This document shows positions 36,901 through 47,703 of a stretch of 64,000 nt of DNA, piece by piece. The position numbers and the translations under genes are program-made. Position 1 is the first letter of the stretch; each line of letters starts with the position of its first letter. This DNA comes from Chloromonas sp. AAM2 (lineage: Eukaryota; Chlorophyta; Chlorophyceae; Chlamydomonadales; Chlamydomonadaceae). The stretch covers positions 1-64,000 of the forward strand of contig QAXH01000769.1 of the NCBI GenBank assembly GCA_004335635.1. The letters are read 5' to 3'. Under the pieces are notes generated by a model. It saw only the letters and a program-made list of their open reading frames with translations, searched no databases and was not told the DNA's origin.

Positions 36901-37446
36901 CCCAGCACGGCTTTCTCTTTTGACCTGCAACGGGACGGTAGACAGCCCCAGGGCTTGCGATCAGTATCTGGGGCCATTCTTAGTCGGTCAGAAGATGGGT
37001 GTGTGACCTCATGCCCTTGTCCGTTGTTAGCCAAGGCCCGAGCTGTATGTGGCCATGGCTGTGCCGGAGGAATGCGTGTGTGAGGGTCGCAACTGGTCCT
37101 AACTTGCACATGACTACTGTCCAGACTGGAAAGGAGAGGCAATCACGGGTTTGAACTTGGCACAAGGAGTAAAGATCACACATTGGACAACTGTCGGACG
37201 ATGATGAAGACATGGCCATTCTGCTGTACTAATGCCAGTGTAGACCAATCCGACGTGTAAACCGATTGACTGTATCCATGTCATTAGCTAGGATAACGGC
37301 ATTCATGTAAATGGACATGAACTGCTTGGGTTGTCAGGACCAGTTGGAGACGTAAGGGTCAGGTAATGTGGTTGAAACCGTTCAAAAATGGCCGGGAACT
37401 GGGGCTCAGAACCCAACTTCACTGTCATTGTGGCACAGGAGGAAGG
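33982..37446. other. Intergenic, no gene recognised
   Basis: About 3.5 kb without a supported gene. ORFs on both strands are short and show no linked exons or motifs. No copy of the dispersed repeat was seen. It contains the upstream region of the first H3-variant gene. Confidence 0.45.
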
Positions 37447-40400
37447 ATGGCGCGGCAAAAGCGCCGCGCAGATGGCCGTGTCGACCCGCCCGAGCTGTAC
37501 CCTCAAGTGCAGCCCGACCATCGGGTCAGTATATGCGGCTTGCCAGACGTGTTTGGCAGGCGTCGCTTTACATAGCACACCCGGCAGCAGGCACCGCACG
37601 CTTTTCATATACGTTTTAAAGGTTGGCCAGCGCAGCAACATGTGTATTGTGTAGGTGACCAACGTAGTGGCCTGAACTGCCACCACCACAATGCTGGGCC
37701 ATGCACGCATGCCATATTTGTCACACGGGCATGACACAATGGGAGAGCATACCATTAGCACGTCCCACACAATAGAAGGGGCGTTGCCAGTGTAGTGGCG
37801 TATGGTCGAATTTAGGCATGAGTTCAAGGACCTGCGCACATACAGATGTTACTGTGTGCCACCTGGCAGGACGTACCTGTGCCGCTTGCATGAATTTGCA
37901 CTGCGGTATGACATCCCAGGCCATACCTTGACTTAAATGCTTTAGGCACTGCTTTAGGCACTGAATGTCAACAGCTCATCAGTTGCTAAGGACGCCACCC
38001 TCATGCATCCCTGCAGGCCAAGAAACGCCCCGTGGCAAAGGCCATAAAGGTCACCTCGAACAAGCTTCAGTACAAGCCACAAGGCCCGCGCCCCCAGTCA
38101 GGGCAGAAGAGACTAGCAACAGCTGTCGCTGCCCAATCAGCAGGGCCGTCTGCCCCATCTCGGATCAAAAGACAGTATACCAAGCGCAGGCACAGGCCTG
38201 GAGTGGTGGGTGATTGGGAAGGAGGGGGGAACTTGGCCGGGTCCCACCTAAACTCTGTTGGGTGATCGACCTAAGGGTGACGCCACCACACACAGGCAGT
38301 CATTTTGCTATTGAAGGCCATGTCTCATATCCCATGACGTCAGCCTTGTATAGCGTTTATCATGTGCGAGTAAGAGAAGCGTTCGCGTTCTGCATGCAAT
38401 GGCAAATGTCACAGTTGGCAAGTACTTGAGCCTGCCCGTGTACAAGGGTCATTCATGTGCAGGCGCTCTGTGCCCTGTTGTGCTCTTCGTCGCCTAGTTG
38501 GCGCCAAGGAAGCAAGTGCAAGCATGGGAGGGTTGTTGGAAGGGTACAACACAGATGCCCCTGGTCTGTTCAACCTCACCCGCGAACTTCCTCCGCTCAA
38601 CCTCCGGCGCCTCACACTTACATCGATACACTGCGTGCCCTGCAGATTGCCCTGAAGGAGATAAAGAAGTACCAGGCAAGTCATTGTTGTTCAAAGGACA
38701 GGGTAAAGGCACAGTGGGGTAAAGGTGGCTTGCCATTTTCTTGCCTGTGCAAAGGTGCACACGTGCACGTGCCTACCTCACGATAGGTGTTGCAGTGCCG
38801 GCACGCGACTGAGGTAAGCATTGCTAGGGCAAAGGTAGGTAAGCCCAGGTTGGCCTTGTCCTATGGGTGTGCTGTGTGGTGCATGGTGCAGCAGGTGGTT
38901 CTGCTCCCACGCACCACGATGGGTTACAGCATGGTACCACACCCACTACATCATGCAGATCTGTGCAAAGCCGTTAGTCCTAAGGAGACAATGGACGGAA
39001 AGGTACTCCGCACAGGCCCATGCACAGGCCGGGACATATGCATGCACAACTCAGCTGCGAATAGATGTCAATGGTTGCAAGCCCGTTTTTAGGCACATAT
39101 TTATGTACCTCATCTTGCAGGCGTCTGTGGAGTCACTCATCCCAAAGGCGCCATTCGCTCGACTGTGCAAGGAGACTTTGGCACTACTTAGCATTGGTGA
39201 GCTGAGGGGCTGGACTTAGTTAACATGTGCCAAAGGCTGGCACTACAATACTAGAACAGAGTACAAAACCCACCAAGGTGGATGGGTTGCCTTGCATTTG
39301 GAGTCAGTCTCTGCCATGAGCTGTCACGTGGGCTGACCATTGACAGTCGGACCACGGTTCATGGCACCACGGGGTGATTCAGCATGCCTTCGCTCCTGTG
39401 AAATGGAGAATGTTGTTTCTGTCAAATGTGGATTGGGTTCGCCAGGCATACCCACTCAGAGTTCATGTCCCTACTGTTGCAGCAGCCACAGGAGCTTTCG
39501 GCAGGTTTGCTGTGCAGTTGTGTGATGGCAGAGAAGCTGTGTTTGTTGATGCATGCCTGGACTGAACTAGACTTAACTCAGACTGAACCTAGACTTATAC
39601 TTACTCTAGACTGAATCAGACTTAGTTAGTGAGTTAGTTAGAGGCATTGAGGCATTGATGCATACTTGGACGTGTTGCTTTGCATGAGCAGATGATGACA
39701 CCAGGTGGAGTGGGGCCGCGGTTCAAGTGCTGCAGGAGGCGGCGGAGGCACACATTGTGGGTGACGGGTGCATGTACACTTGGGCTGAAACGTTAAAGAG
39801 ATTTGTCACACGTTTGTCAATGACCAATGCCACAGCAAACTGTGCATGGAGGCAGTTTGACAGACATGCTTTCGTTCTGGATAGACACGCGCCTCGGTTT
39901 GATCTGAGTGGATGGCGCAGTTGAAGTGTGCCGATGGCTTTTGTTTTGAATCACAAATGCGTCACATTTTCTTATTTGTTGAACTATTTCAACAACGTTT
40001 GCGTATATATGCGTTTACAGTGTGACAATGAAGATGACAGATAGGTGCTTCTGACGTTTTTTAGGTCAAAGGCTCCTTAAGCTATTGCAGGCAGTGCGGC
40101 CTCGTGTGTTGGGCGCCCTGATAGGCATTGCATTCTGATCAGAGTTTGAATCATGCAGATGAGGTTTGTGCATGGGTCCGCCAAACAATCTCGAACGCTG
40201 AACCCACAAAGTTGAAGCTACAAATCTACAACTGCCTCATGTGTTTGGTTCAGCCTGGCCCTAACAAAGGAAACCAACCGTGCTCATCTGTGCCAGACAC
40301 AAATATTAGAAGACTAGTGTTTGCCCACACACAATCTGCCCCTTAGGTGCAAGTGATGGAAAACACCAATGACGCCGCCATCCATGCCGGGCGCGTCACA

Positions 40401-40968
40401 ATTATGCCAAAGGTACGCAGGCCGCACAGGCACTGCATTGTTGGCCACACAGAAGTCACACCATGCACGAGGACAGCTTGTCATCTGCGGCAGTCAAGTT
40501 GGCCATGGCAAGTCCAACAGTCTAGGCTGCCTTTTATATCAGTACAAGGTTGTGTGTCCAAGTGTGTTTAGTTGTGTTCCTATCATAGTACGGTATGCGT
40601 CATGCGCGTACCAGTGTGCAGAGCGTTTCTGCTGCTGAGCCCAGAATGAGTGTGAAGTAGTGACAGGCTGTGGTTGGCCGGCATGTCTGTCACTAGTGGC
40701 ACAAGCTCACAGGGTCACATAGGGTGCCGGACCTCCCCCATTGGGATGGTCAAGAAAACTTTTAGTGGTCGCTCGTTCAATCTCTGTGGGCCATTGCAGC
40801 AAGGGCTAGTCCAGGTCCATGTCAATTTTTAGACACCCGGCACATGGCCACACAACCCACACAGCACCTGCCATGTGACTCCTGGCCTCTGCCCCCAATG
40901 CTTTGCAGGACCTGGCCTTAGTCATGCAGCTGCGTCCGGACAGCGCCATCTTCAAGCAGATGCACTGA
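37447..40968 (+). CDS. Histone H3 variant, CENH3-like, copy A
   Basis: Probable centromeric H3 (CENH3/CENP-A type), replacing H3 in kinetochore nucleosomes. Seven exons (37447-37524, 38017-38205, 38646-38675, 39121-39196, 39692-39756, 40347-40412, 40909-40968) give about 187 residues. The tail (MARQKRRADGR, then AKKRPVAKAIKV and KRQYTKRRHRPG) lacks H3 K4/K9/K27 contexts. The histone fold reads IALKEIKKYQ, SLIPKAPFARLCKE, a lengthened loop 1 DDDTRW, VQVLQEAAEAHIV, then MENTNDAAIHAGRVTIMPKD. By my alignment loop 1 is two residues longer than in H3, and it has Arg-Trp as in plant CENH3. After MPKD the sequence is LALVMQLRPDSAIFKQMH, not the usual ARRIRG. Intron 3 has a GC donor. Exon 1 is the least certain part. 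The H3 family is certain; the centromeric role is inferred from loop 1, the divergent tail and the paralogue beside it. Confidence 0.87.
39565..39645. repeat. Degenerate short tandem repeat in CENH3-A intron 4
   Basis: Runs of ACTGAACTAGACTTA-like units followed by GTTAGTGAGTTAGTTAG; imperfect, intronic. Confidence 0.7.
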
Positions 40969-43066
40969 CCAACCCCTCCCAAGCTGGCGGCCCACTGGAT
41001 CAGGGTGTGGACGGGGCTGATGCAAAGCTCGTTGGCCTGGATTGCTGGATGGGCTTGGTGCCTGGTAGACTTGCTGTTGACCCCGGATTGTTGGAAGCTT
41101 CAAATGTTGGGGTGGAATGGAGGGTTAGGCCAGCTCCAGACACTAGTTTGTAGGCTTGACGCACGACACACTGGCTTGAGAATGTGCTCACCAAAGGTGC
41201 TTGTGCCAGCATGGGCAGTCTGGACTGCTGCAGCCTGAAACCAGGAGCCCAAACCTTAGAGAGCTGAGTTGGGCTTCATGCTGAGGGGGATCACGAGGCA
41301 AGTTCGGTGTTTAGGACACAGCATTGGGACGACTGCCAGGCTCAAACTGCAAGCGTGATGGCAAGATGCTCTGTGCTGCAGTTGTGCAGTGGAGGAGTGC
41401 GGATAGTACACTGAACGGTTCACGCGGTGCATTCAAGGGGCACGTCTAGCTGGATGGGCTGATTCAAACATGTGCACTAATGTTTCAGGGCTGCATTTCT
41501 GTCAGTTGAGCCTAGGCAGTTTGTTGAGGTAGACTAGCAACTGCAGGATGAGACTTCTGGCTTCTGAAGGCGCATATGTACTTGCATGGCCTCCTGGTTG
41601 CTGTATCACGCGACCTTTGCTTCAGGGCTGCATTCTTTCTGTGTCAGTCACATGGTTGAGAAGAAGTGGTTGCGTCAGTTGGTGCTGATTGCGGGCCTCC
41701 GCTCGTACGCAGCATCAACCTACTACGGCACTGGCTGAGTCTACTACACGTATTTGTTTCTTGCCTCCACCGCTTTCTTTTGTTTCGTGTTTAGCACATG
41801 CCGTGCGGTTTGTCTGGAACTTTCACACAATGGAATACAACCGGACGTGAGGCAGCAAGCTTGCTTCTGTCTGTGGTGCCACCAGTGGTGGGTGTGACGG
41901 GTCAGGAGGCCCATGTGCCCAGTGACATCACGTTTGCCCATCTTTGCACTTTGATAGAGTGAGGTAACGGAACTGCAGCACTGTTCTGACAGGCCGCAAG
42001 TTGCAGGGAATGCTGTTCCCTGCTTCTATGCAATGCAAGCTTCACAGAAGCAGACTGAGTAGGGAGCTAGCACACAAAAGTTGGATACAGCGCTAGACTG
42101 CCACGTCAGCTCAAAAGCCAGTCATAACCGTAATGAAGACCAGCAACTCCGCAACTTCACAGCGAATGCCTTCCGGAATCAATCCTACAAGCACCTCAAA
42201 CCTGAGGCTATCATGACCCTGAGCACAGCCGAGTCTCCAACACTCGAACTGATCATGCTCTAAGCCGCAGTAGGGCTGGCAGTAGAGCTAACAGGGCGTC
42301 ATCCTAGCATCGGTGACATCTTGCTTCGTTTGCGTGGACGTGCGAGTGGTGTGCACTCTCACCATGTAAAGCTAATCCCAGCTCTTTTTCTCTCTGCGGC
42401 GTATGCACGCAGCTGAACGCAATGAGCCCAGATGTTCTTCTGGGGTTTGGCCTGTGCACTTGTGCCAACTTGGGGCATGTATGTCATGTTTTTCAAAATG
42501 CAAGCTGCATGCGTCTATTACCATCTTGTCCTCAACTTTTGTTGTATAGATGTCGTTTCATATTGCCTGCGCGGGAAAAAAAGATGTTTGCCAGTTCTGG
42601 GACAACTTTGGTGGATGTAGCCTGACGTGTGTGAGATGCTGGAGGTCTGGTGTTGATTCAATGTTGTGCGAGACTGACATGTGTTAAGACAACCTGCATT
42701 GGTAGACGGTGAGGTTATCTTTTTGAGCCGCATGGCGCTTTGGACGCTTTGGACGCCAGGCGGCTAGCCCATGAGCATTGCTGAATGAACTCCGTTGCGA
42801 TCCTGCTCTGGAGGTGGGCACGACGGGCGCAAATCAGGCTGCACTAAAATTCAGACCTGCCCGAGAAATTGTAACATTTTTGGTGAACCTGAGCGCAAAC
42901 CCTTAGAAACGAACTAAGGGCTTTTTTTCCAAGGTTCTGTTGAGGACCACGTACTAAACAGCATCAACCATACTTCTGCCCTTATTCTGGCCGTTCACAA
43001 GTTGCGTAATCTCTGAGAAGCGTCTATACCTAGGGCGTGGGTCTGACAGCCGGGTGCTCGTTCACG
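40969..43066. other. Spacer between the two CENH3-like genes
   Basis: No exon recognised in 2.1 kb. It contains one dispersed-repeat core (42586) and the upstream region of copy B. Confidence 0.5.
42586..42604 (+). repeat. Dispersed 19-nt core repeat, copy 8
   Basis: Exact plus-strand core preceded by GGGAAAAAAAGAT, located between the two CENH3-like genes. Confidence 0.85.
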
Positions 43067-44511
43067 ATGGCGCGCACGAAGAAGATGGCTAGGAAGATAA
43101 CGATACCTCAGGTAACGATACATCAGCGCACGTCATGACGGCCGAGGGTGCTTGCATTGACCTGAGGACGCTTGGCAGTAACATTGGTTCGCCCGTGCAA
43201 TCACCGAGATTCTCCAAGGTTCTCAGTCACACATGCATCTGTCATGAACCTACCTGCGCAGCTCATGCTCATGGATACCTCACTACATGTCAGAGCGAAT
43301 GTGCTTTAGTTCTAAGAGTCTTTGCGAACCCCGTCCTTCGTCGGGCATGGCATGACTGAATGCACAGAGCCTTCCCTGCATGGCTCGACCAGGCGATGCA
43401 TGTTCATGAAATCAAGCATTGAACGGCCTTGGGCATGGTCGAGAAGGAAATGTCCCCACTGTTGCTTCTGCGCACTGCTGCTATTTATCAGTGCATGCTG
43501 CCTGCCACTCATGCAACCTTGCAGACGGCTCGTGTGCCAGCGCCAGCCAGCTCCCTAGCCCCTGCTGCGAAGTCCACGAAGCGGATGATGGTCAGAAAAA
43601 GCATCGGAAGCTTCTTCAAGATGACGAGCCCAAACAACCGGGCCGAGGCCTCACAGCCCAAACTTCGGTCACAAACGCCTGTGAAAGAGGCACTGGTCAA
43701 AAAGGGGAAGGCAGGGACCAAGGGCAAGGCGCCGAGGCAGCATGCAGTTGCAAGGAAGCTGCCTGTGGCTCCCAAGCGCAGGTCCCGACCAGGAACGGTA
43801 AGCATGACGCAGTGTGAGGATTAACTTGAAACGAATCAAGAGTTTACAATGCCACAACAGGATGATCCAACCAGTCAATAGTGTTTGCACGGGTGCGTAT
43901 GCATGCCTGGGCATGGGCGCGTGCATGACTGCCAGTCGCCAGCGGTTTCATGCTCGTGCTACCCCAGAGGGCGCTTCAGTATCACTATGATATACTAGAT
44001 ATACTGAATGAATGTATACTCTTATATGATATACTATACTAGATATACTGAAATTTGCATCGCTTGCAGGTTGCCTTGCGTGAAATCAAGCAATACCAGG
44101 CAAGTGCAGGCAGTTCATCATGGCATAGTGGCATGCTGCCTGCACCCTACATTGCCCCAACAGGCACCCCATACCCACCCCTCAAACACAGCCCGCATAC
44201 ATCAAATGCACGGCTCTTGTAGAAATCACGAGACTGAACTCCTACAGAGTGACCGGAGTGACTGCAGTGACTGAGCAGCATTGACAGCTTAACAGCACAT
44301 TCCTGCAGACTGACTGACTTGGCTGTTGGCATGAAGCAGAAACTGACAAGGAACCATCACTGCTCAACTGCTCACGTTCAATCAGCAACTTGTGTGAACC
44401 AACCACATACACGGACACAGATGTCTTGCATGTAGTAGTTTGTATGTGCTTGTAGGCCCCATGCTGGAAGCACTAGGTGGGCCTCTAGGGCTCACTGTAA
44501 AGGGCTCAACA

Positions 44512-44559
<48 letters not shown>

Positions 44560-45494
44560 GAACATAGCCTCTCCCTTCGGCGCCTGCAGAAGACCGTCGA
44601 CCTGCTGATCCCACGCAAGCCCTTCTCCCGGCTTGTGCGTGACACAACCTTCAGACTCGCAGCTGAAGGTGGGGCAGTAGATTGAGTGCCCGGGAGCATG
44701 CACCGTGTGCAAGACCTGCATGCAACTATCAACGAGTGACTGACGTGAATTGTGTTTGCCGCTTACACATGTGCACCGGCCAGCCAAACAAATTGACCAA
44801 CATCTTTTTTTTGCCATGGTGGCAGCATGAACAGCGTGATGATCAACGTGTACACGCCTGCTGTTGTTACATCGGGTGCTGTTCATGTGAAGAACAAGAT
44901 TGGCATGATGGCTTGCAAGTGCCCCAGCCTCTGACTGCCATGTTGAGGCTGCGCCACGCACTGCCCTGACCGCTGTAGGGACGGTGGAGCGCTGGACTCG
45001 GGACGCCATGGAGTGCCTACAAGAAGCAACCGAGATGCACATGGTGAGGGCACTATTGAGTCATCCCCAGAGCGTTGCGACTGCATTATTGTATGTTGTC
45101 CGAGTGTGTTCTGTTCATGCTGCTGACCGTTTGTCGTTGATTCCTCTCTGTATGTGTTGTTGGTTGCTGTCTCTCTGTGTGGCTCGAGCACCATGTTTTT
45201 CCGTGTGCCCTCAGGTGAATGTGATGGAAAACGCCAATGACGCCGCCATCCATGACAAGCGCGTCACAATCATGCCAAAGGTACGCAGGCTGCACAGTCA
45301 CAGGTTGACTCTGGGCGGAGTATAAGGCGACATTTGCTGCTTGATACTTGCACTTGGCCTGTGAGCACACCGTGCAGGTGTATGCTGGAATGCTTGGATT
45401 CACATTGATTCAAGCGACGTGTGTTTGAGTGATACCAGTGACTGCTTACCCGCAGGACTTTGCCCTGGTCCTCCAGCTGCAACGCAAGGACTGA
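43067..45494 (+). CDS. Histone H3 variant, CENH3-like, copy B
   Basis: Second probable centromeric H3, tandem to copy A. Seven exons (43067-43111, 43525-43797, 44070-44099, 44590-44668, 44979-45043, 45215-45280, 45456-45494) give about 198 residues. The tail starts MARTKKMARK, close to canonical H3 at the first residues, then is a long Ser/Pro/Lys-rich region ending KRRSRPGT. The fold reads VALREIKQYQ, KTVDLLIPRKPFSRLVRD, a loop 1 AAEGTVERW three residues longer than H3 by my alignment, DAMECLQEATEMHMV, and MENANDAAIHDKRVTIMPKD. It ends FALVLQLQRKD, so ARRIRG is missing here too. Intron positions and phases in the fold match copy A, including a GC donor after the KQYQ codons. RW-T and LLIP closely resemble land-plant CENH3. 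Both copies could be functional; alternatively one is a germline or stage-specific variant. Confidence 0.9.
44515..44556 (+). repeat. (CA)21 microsatellite in CENH3-B intron 3
   Basis: Perfect CA run of 42 nt about 33 bp before the exon 4 acceptor (exon begins 44590). Confidence 0.95.
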
Positions 45495-45788
45495 TCCTCT
45501 CCCCTCATGGCCCCGTGACCTCCATGGCTAGCCGCACACATGCTGGCAGGCCGGGCCTTCCCCCGTGTATCATTCACACATGCGACGTCCTTCCATCGTA
45601 CTGCGGGGCAATTCCGCGCTGACAGAAACTTCTGCCATTCCATACCATGGACATCTGCTTGGGCCCGCTGTGATTTCCTAATGATTCCTGAATTCTCCCC
45701 TGGTGCAAGAACATCAGTTCACAGTGATTTGCTGGTTGTTCTTTGTGTCTGGTTCATTTTTTGCTCATTATTTCGGGGGAAAAAAGAA

Positions 45789-45807
45789 GTTTGCCATTTC
45801 TGGGACA
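45789..45807 (+). repeat. Dispersed 19-nt core repeat, copy 9
   Basis: Core with one change (GCCATTTC), preceded by GGGGGAAAAAAGAA. The CTGGGACAATTC part is then repeated twice more in tandem, followed by GCTGGAACCGGTGTGTGTCAG, matching the flank of copy 7. Confidence 0.85.
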
Positions 45808-45873
45808 ATTCCTGGGACAATTCCTGGGACTGACGCTGGAACCGGTGTGTGTCAGCAAAAACATGTGTATGTG

Positions 45874-45878
<5 letters not shown>

Positions 45879-45928
<50 letters not shown>
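45879..45928 (+). repeat. (GT)25 microsatellite
   Basis: Uninterrupted GT run of about 50 nt directly downstream of dispersed-repeat copy 9. Confidence 0.95.
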
Positions 45929-45929
<1 letters not shown>

Positions 45930-47635
45930 AATTTTTCTTTTCTACACACACAGGGTGAACCTCACACAGGGTGAACCTCCGGGTGATCATGGCGTGTTGT
46001 GGCACCTTCAGGTGTTATTCAGGTTACATATGTGGTGACCTCACTGTCATCTTGGGAGCCACCCAAATTTCCTGCACTTGGGCACCGTACATGTTGATTT
46101 CTGCATCACCATCCTCAGCTTTTACGCTAAGTACATCAATCCTTGCTGGTCGAGACATTTTCTGCGTTGGTTTGCGTTGTCACTGTTCCTTGTGTCCGAC
46201 ACAAGCCATCCCCCTGCTTTTCCATGTTTCTCTTGAGCAAGACGTATTCTGCGTGCTACTTCATGTGTAAGACGGACCACTCTGCGTCACACCTTGCTGG
46301 CCTGTCCAGGTCGCTTTATCGCTGTCGCTAACTATCCCTGTCCAGGTCGCTTTATCCAAAATGTGACCTGTCAAATCAGAGTGACCACTGTAACGCTCCC
46401 ATTTTTGCAATTTGCGCGAGTAGTTGGTATTTGCGTGGACGTGCTACATGGTGTGCACTCCCTCCTTGTAACACATGTTCATTTTTTCAGTTTGGGTTGT
46501 CCATCATCATCCGTAACTGCTACTGCGTCCTTGCATCAGGGAAGCAGTTACGCATGGTCACTGTGCTCAGGGGATTCAGGAAGCGTCCACTGTCCTGCAG
46601 GAACGACAAATAATGATGGCACATAGACGCCACATGATAGCCTTTTCAAGATGGCCTTAGCCTAAGCGCGAGAGTGCAATTCCGAGACAAGTTCGTCTGC
46701 TCACAAGCCTTTCAAAACAAAACTCCCAGCACCTTCCGTACTTTCTATTCCTGAATGCCTCAATGCCATAATTGCAGTCCCTACAACTGTCTCTTGGCAG
46801 GAAAACCTGCAAAGCCTGCTGAGCACACAACAGGGACACGTCTAGCTGCACATTCTAACTCTGTTCAGTCAACAATGCCACGATCCACTACACAGCTTGT
46901 TGAGACAGTGAACAAGGCTGGACGTGGTCGAGCCAACACACAGTCAGAGCGCAAAACAAGACGCTTGTCGCACAGCTGGGTGTCAAGGGCAGAAATAAGG
47001 ACTTAGGTGGCTTCGCTAGGCCGCTCAGGTAGGACAAGCAACCAGCCCACACCACAGTTGCCGGAATCCCAGATACAGTGTCAAGTGGTCAGTAATGCAA
47101 TGCCCCTGCTAGATGGCAAGTGAGCATGGTTGGGAAAACCAGCGGCCGTCAGGCAGCCACTACTTGATACCGGCCTCAGACACTGGCACTGCAGGCAAGT
47201 GGCAAGCCTGTGCGAAGCACTCGACATTGGGCAGCATACACGTCCACTATGCCGGGAGATGCTAGATACATGATAACATCAGCCATGGAAAGTGCTAGCT
47301 GTTTTCTCAGCTCTTGTGAGCTTATGTGCTCATGGTCTTGAGCCCTGAAGGCCGCTGAGGCCCCATGGCAGGTCCCATGCTGTTGTGCGTGGACACGAAA
47401 GAAACCTCAAAGTAGTGGTTGGACCATGCCTGGCAGGCATTCACAGCACTTCCAGGGGAGCACTGCTCATGAAACATATGGAAAACATGGTGAGGGCTCA
47501 GGTCACAGCCACGGGACCTGTGAAATCGCGTGTGATGGGCGTGGCAATGTATTGGGACTATCGCACCCATACACATCATAAGGATTTATGATAACCCAGA
47601 ATGTGTATCACCACTAGTGAGTCGCACACACAAAT

Positions 47636-47654
47636 TGTCCCAGAACTGGCAAAC
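47636..47654 (-). repeat. Dispersed 19-nt core repeat, copy 10
   Basis: Exact minus-strand core followed on + by ATCTTTTTTT, about 50 bp from the 3' end of the PRKRIP1-like gene. Confidence 0.85.
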
Positions 47655-47703
47655 ATCTTTTTTTCTACTTGTGATGCCTGGCTAGTCCAGTTCAGATAAC
47701 GGC

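Larger units (their letters stand above)
45495..47703. other. Intergenic, with microsatellite and two repeat copies
   Basis: No gene recognised. It contains two dispersed-repeat cores (45789, 47636), a long GT microsatellite, and an ORF at 46874-47006 (MPRSTTQLVETVNKAGRGR..., 43 residues, basic) with no recognised homology. Confidence 0.5.

Noticed and set aside
37447..45494. Canonical H3.1/H3.3 genes
   Set aside because: Tails, loop 1 length, Arg-Trp and C-termini differ strongly from the near-invariant canonical H3; canonical algal H3 genes also have few or no introns.
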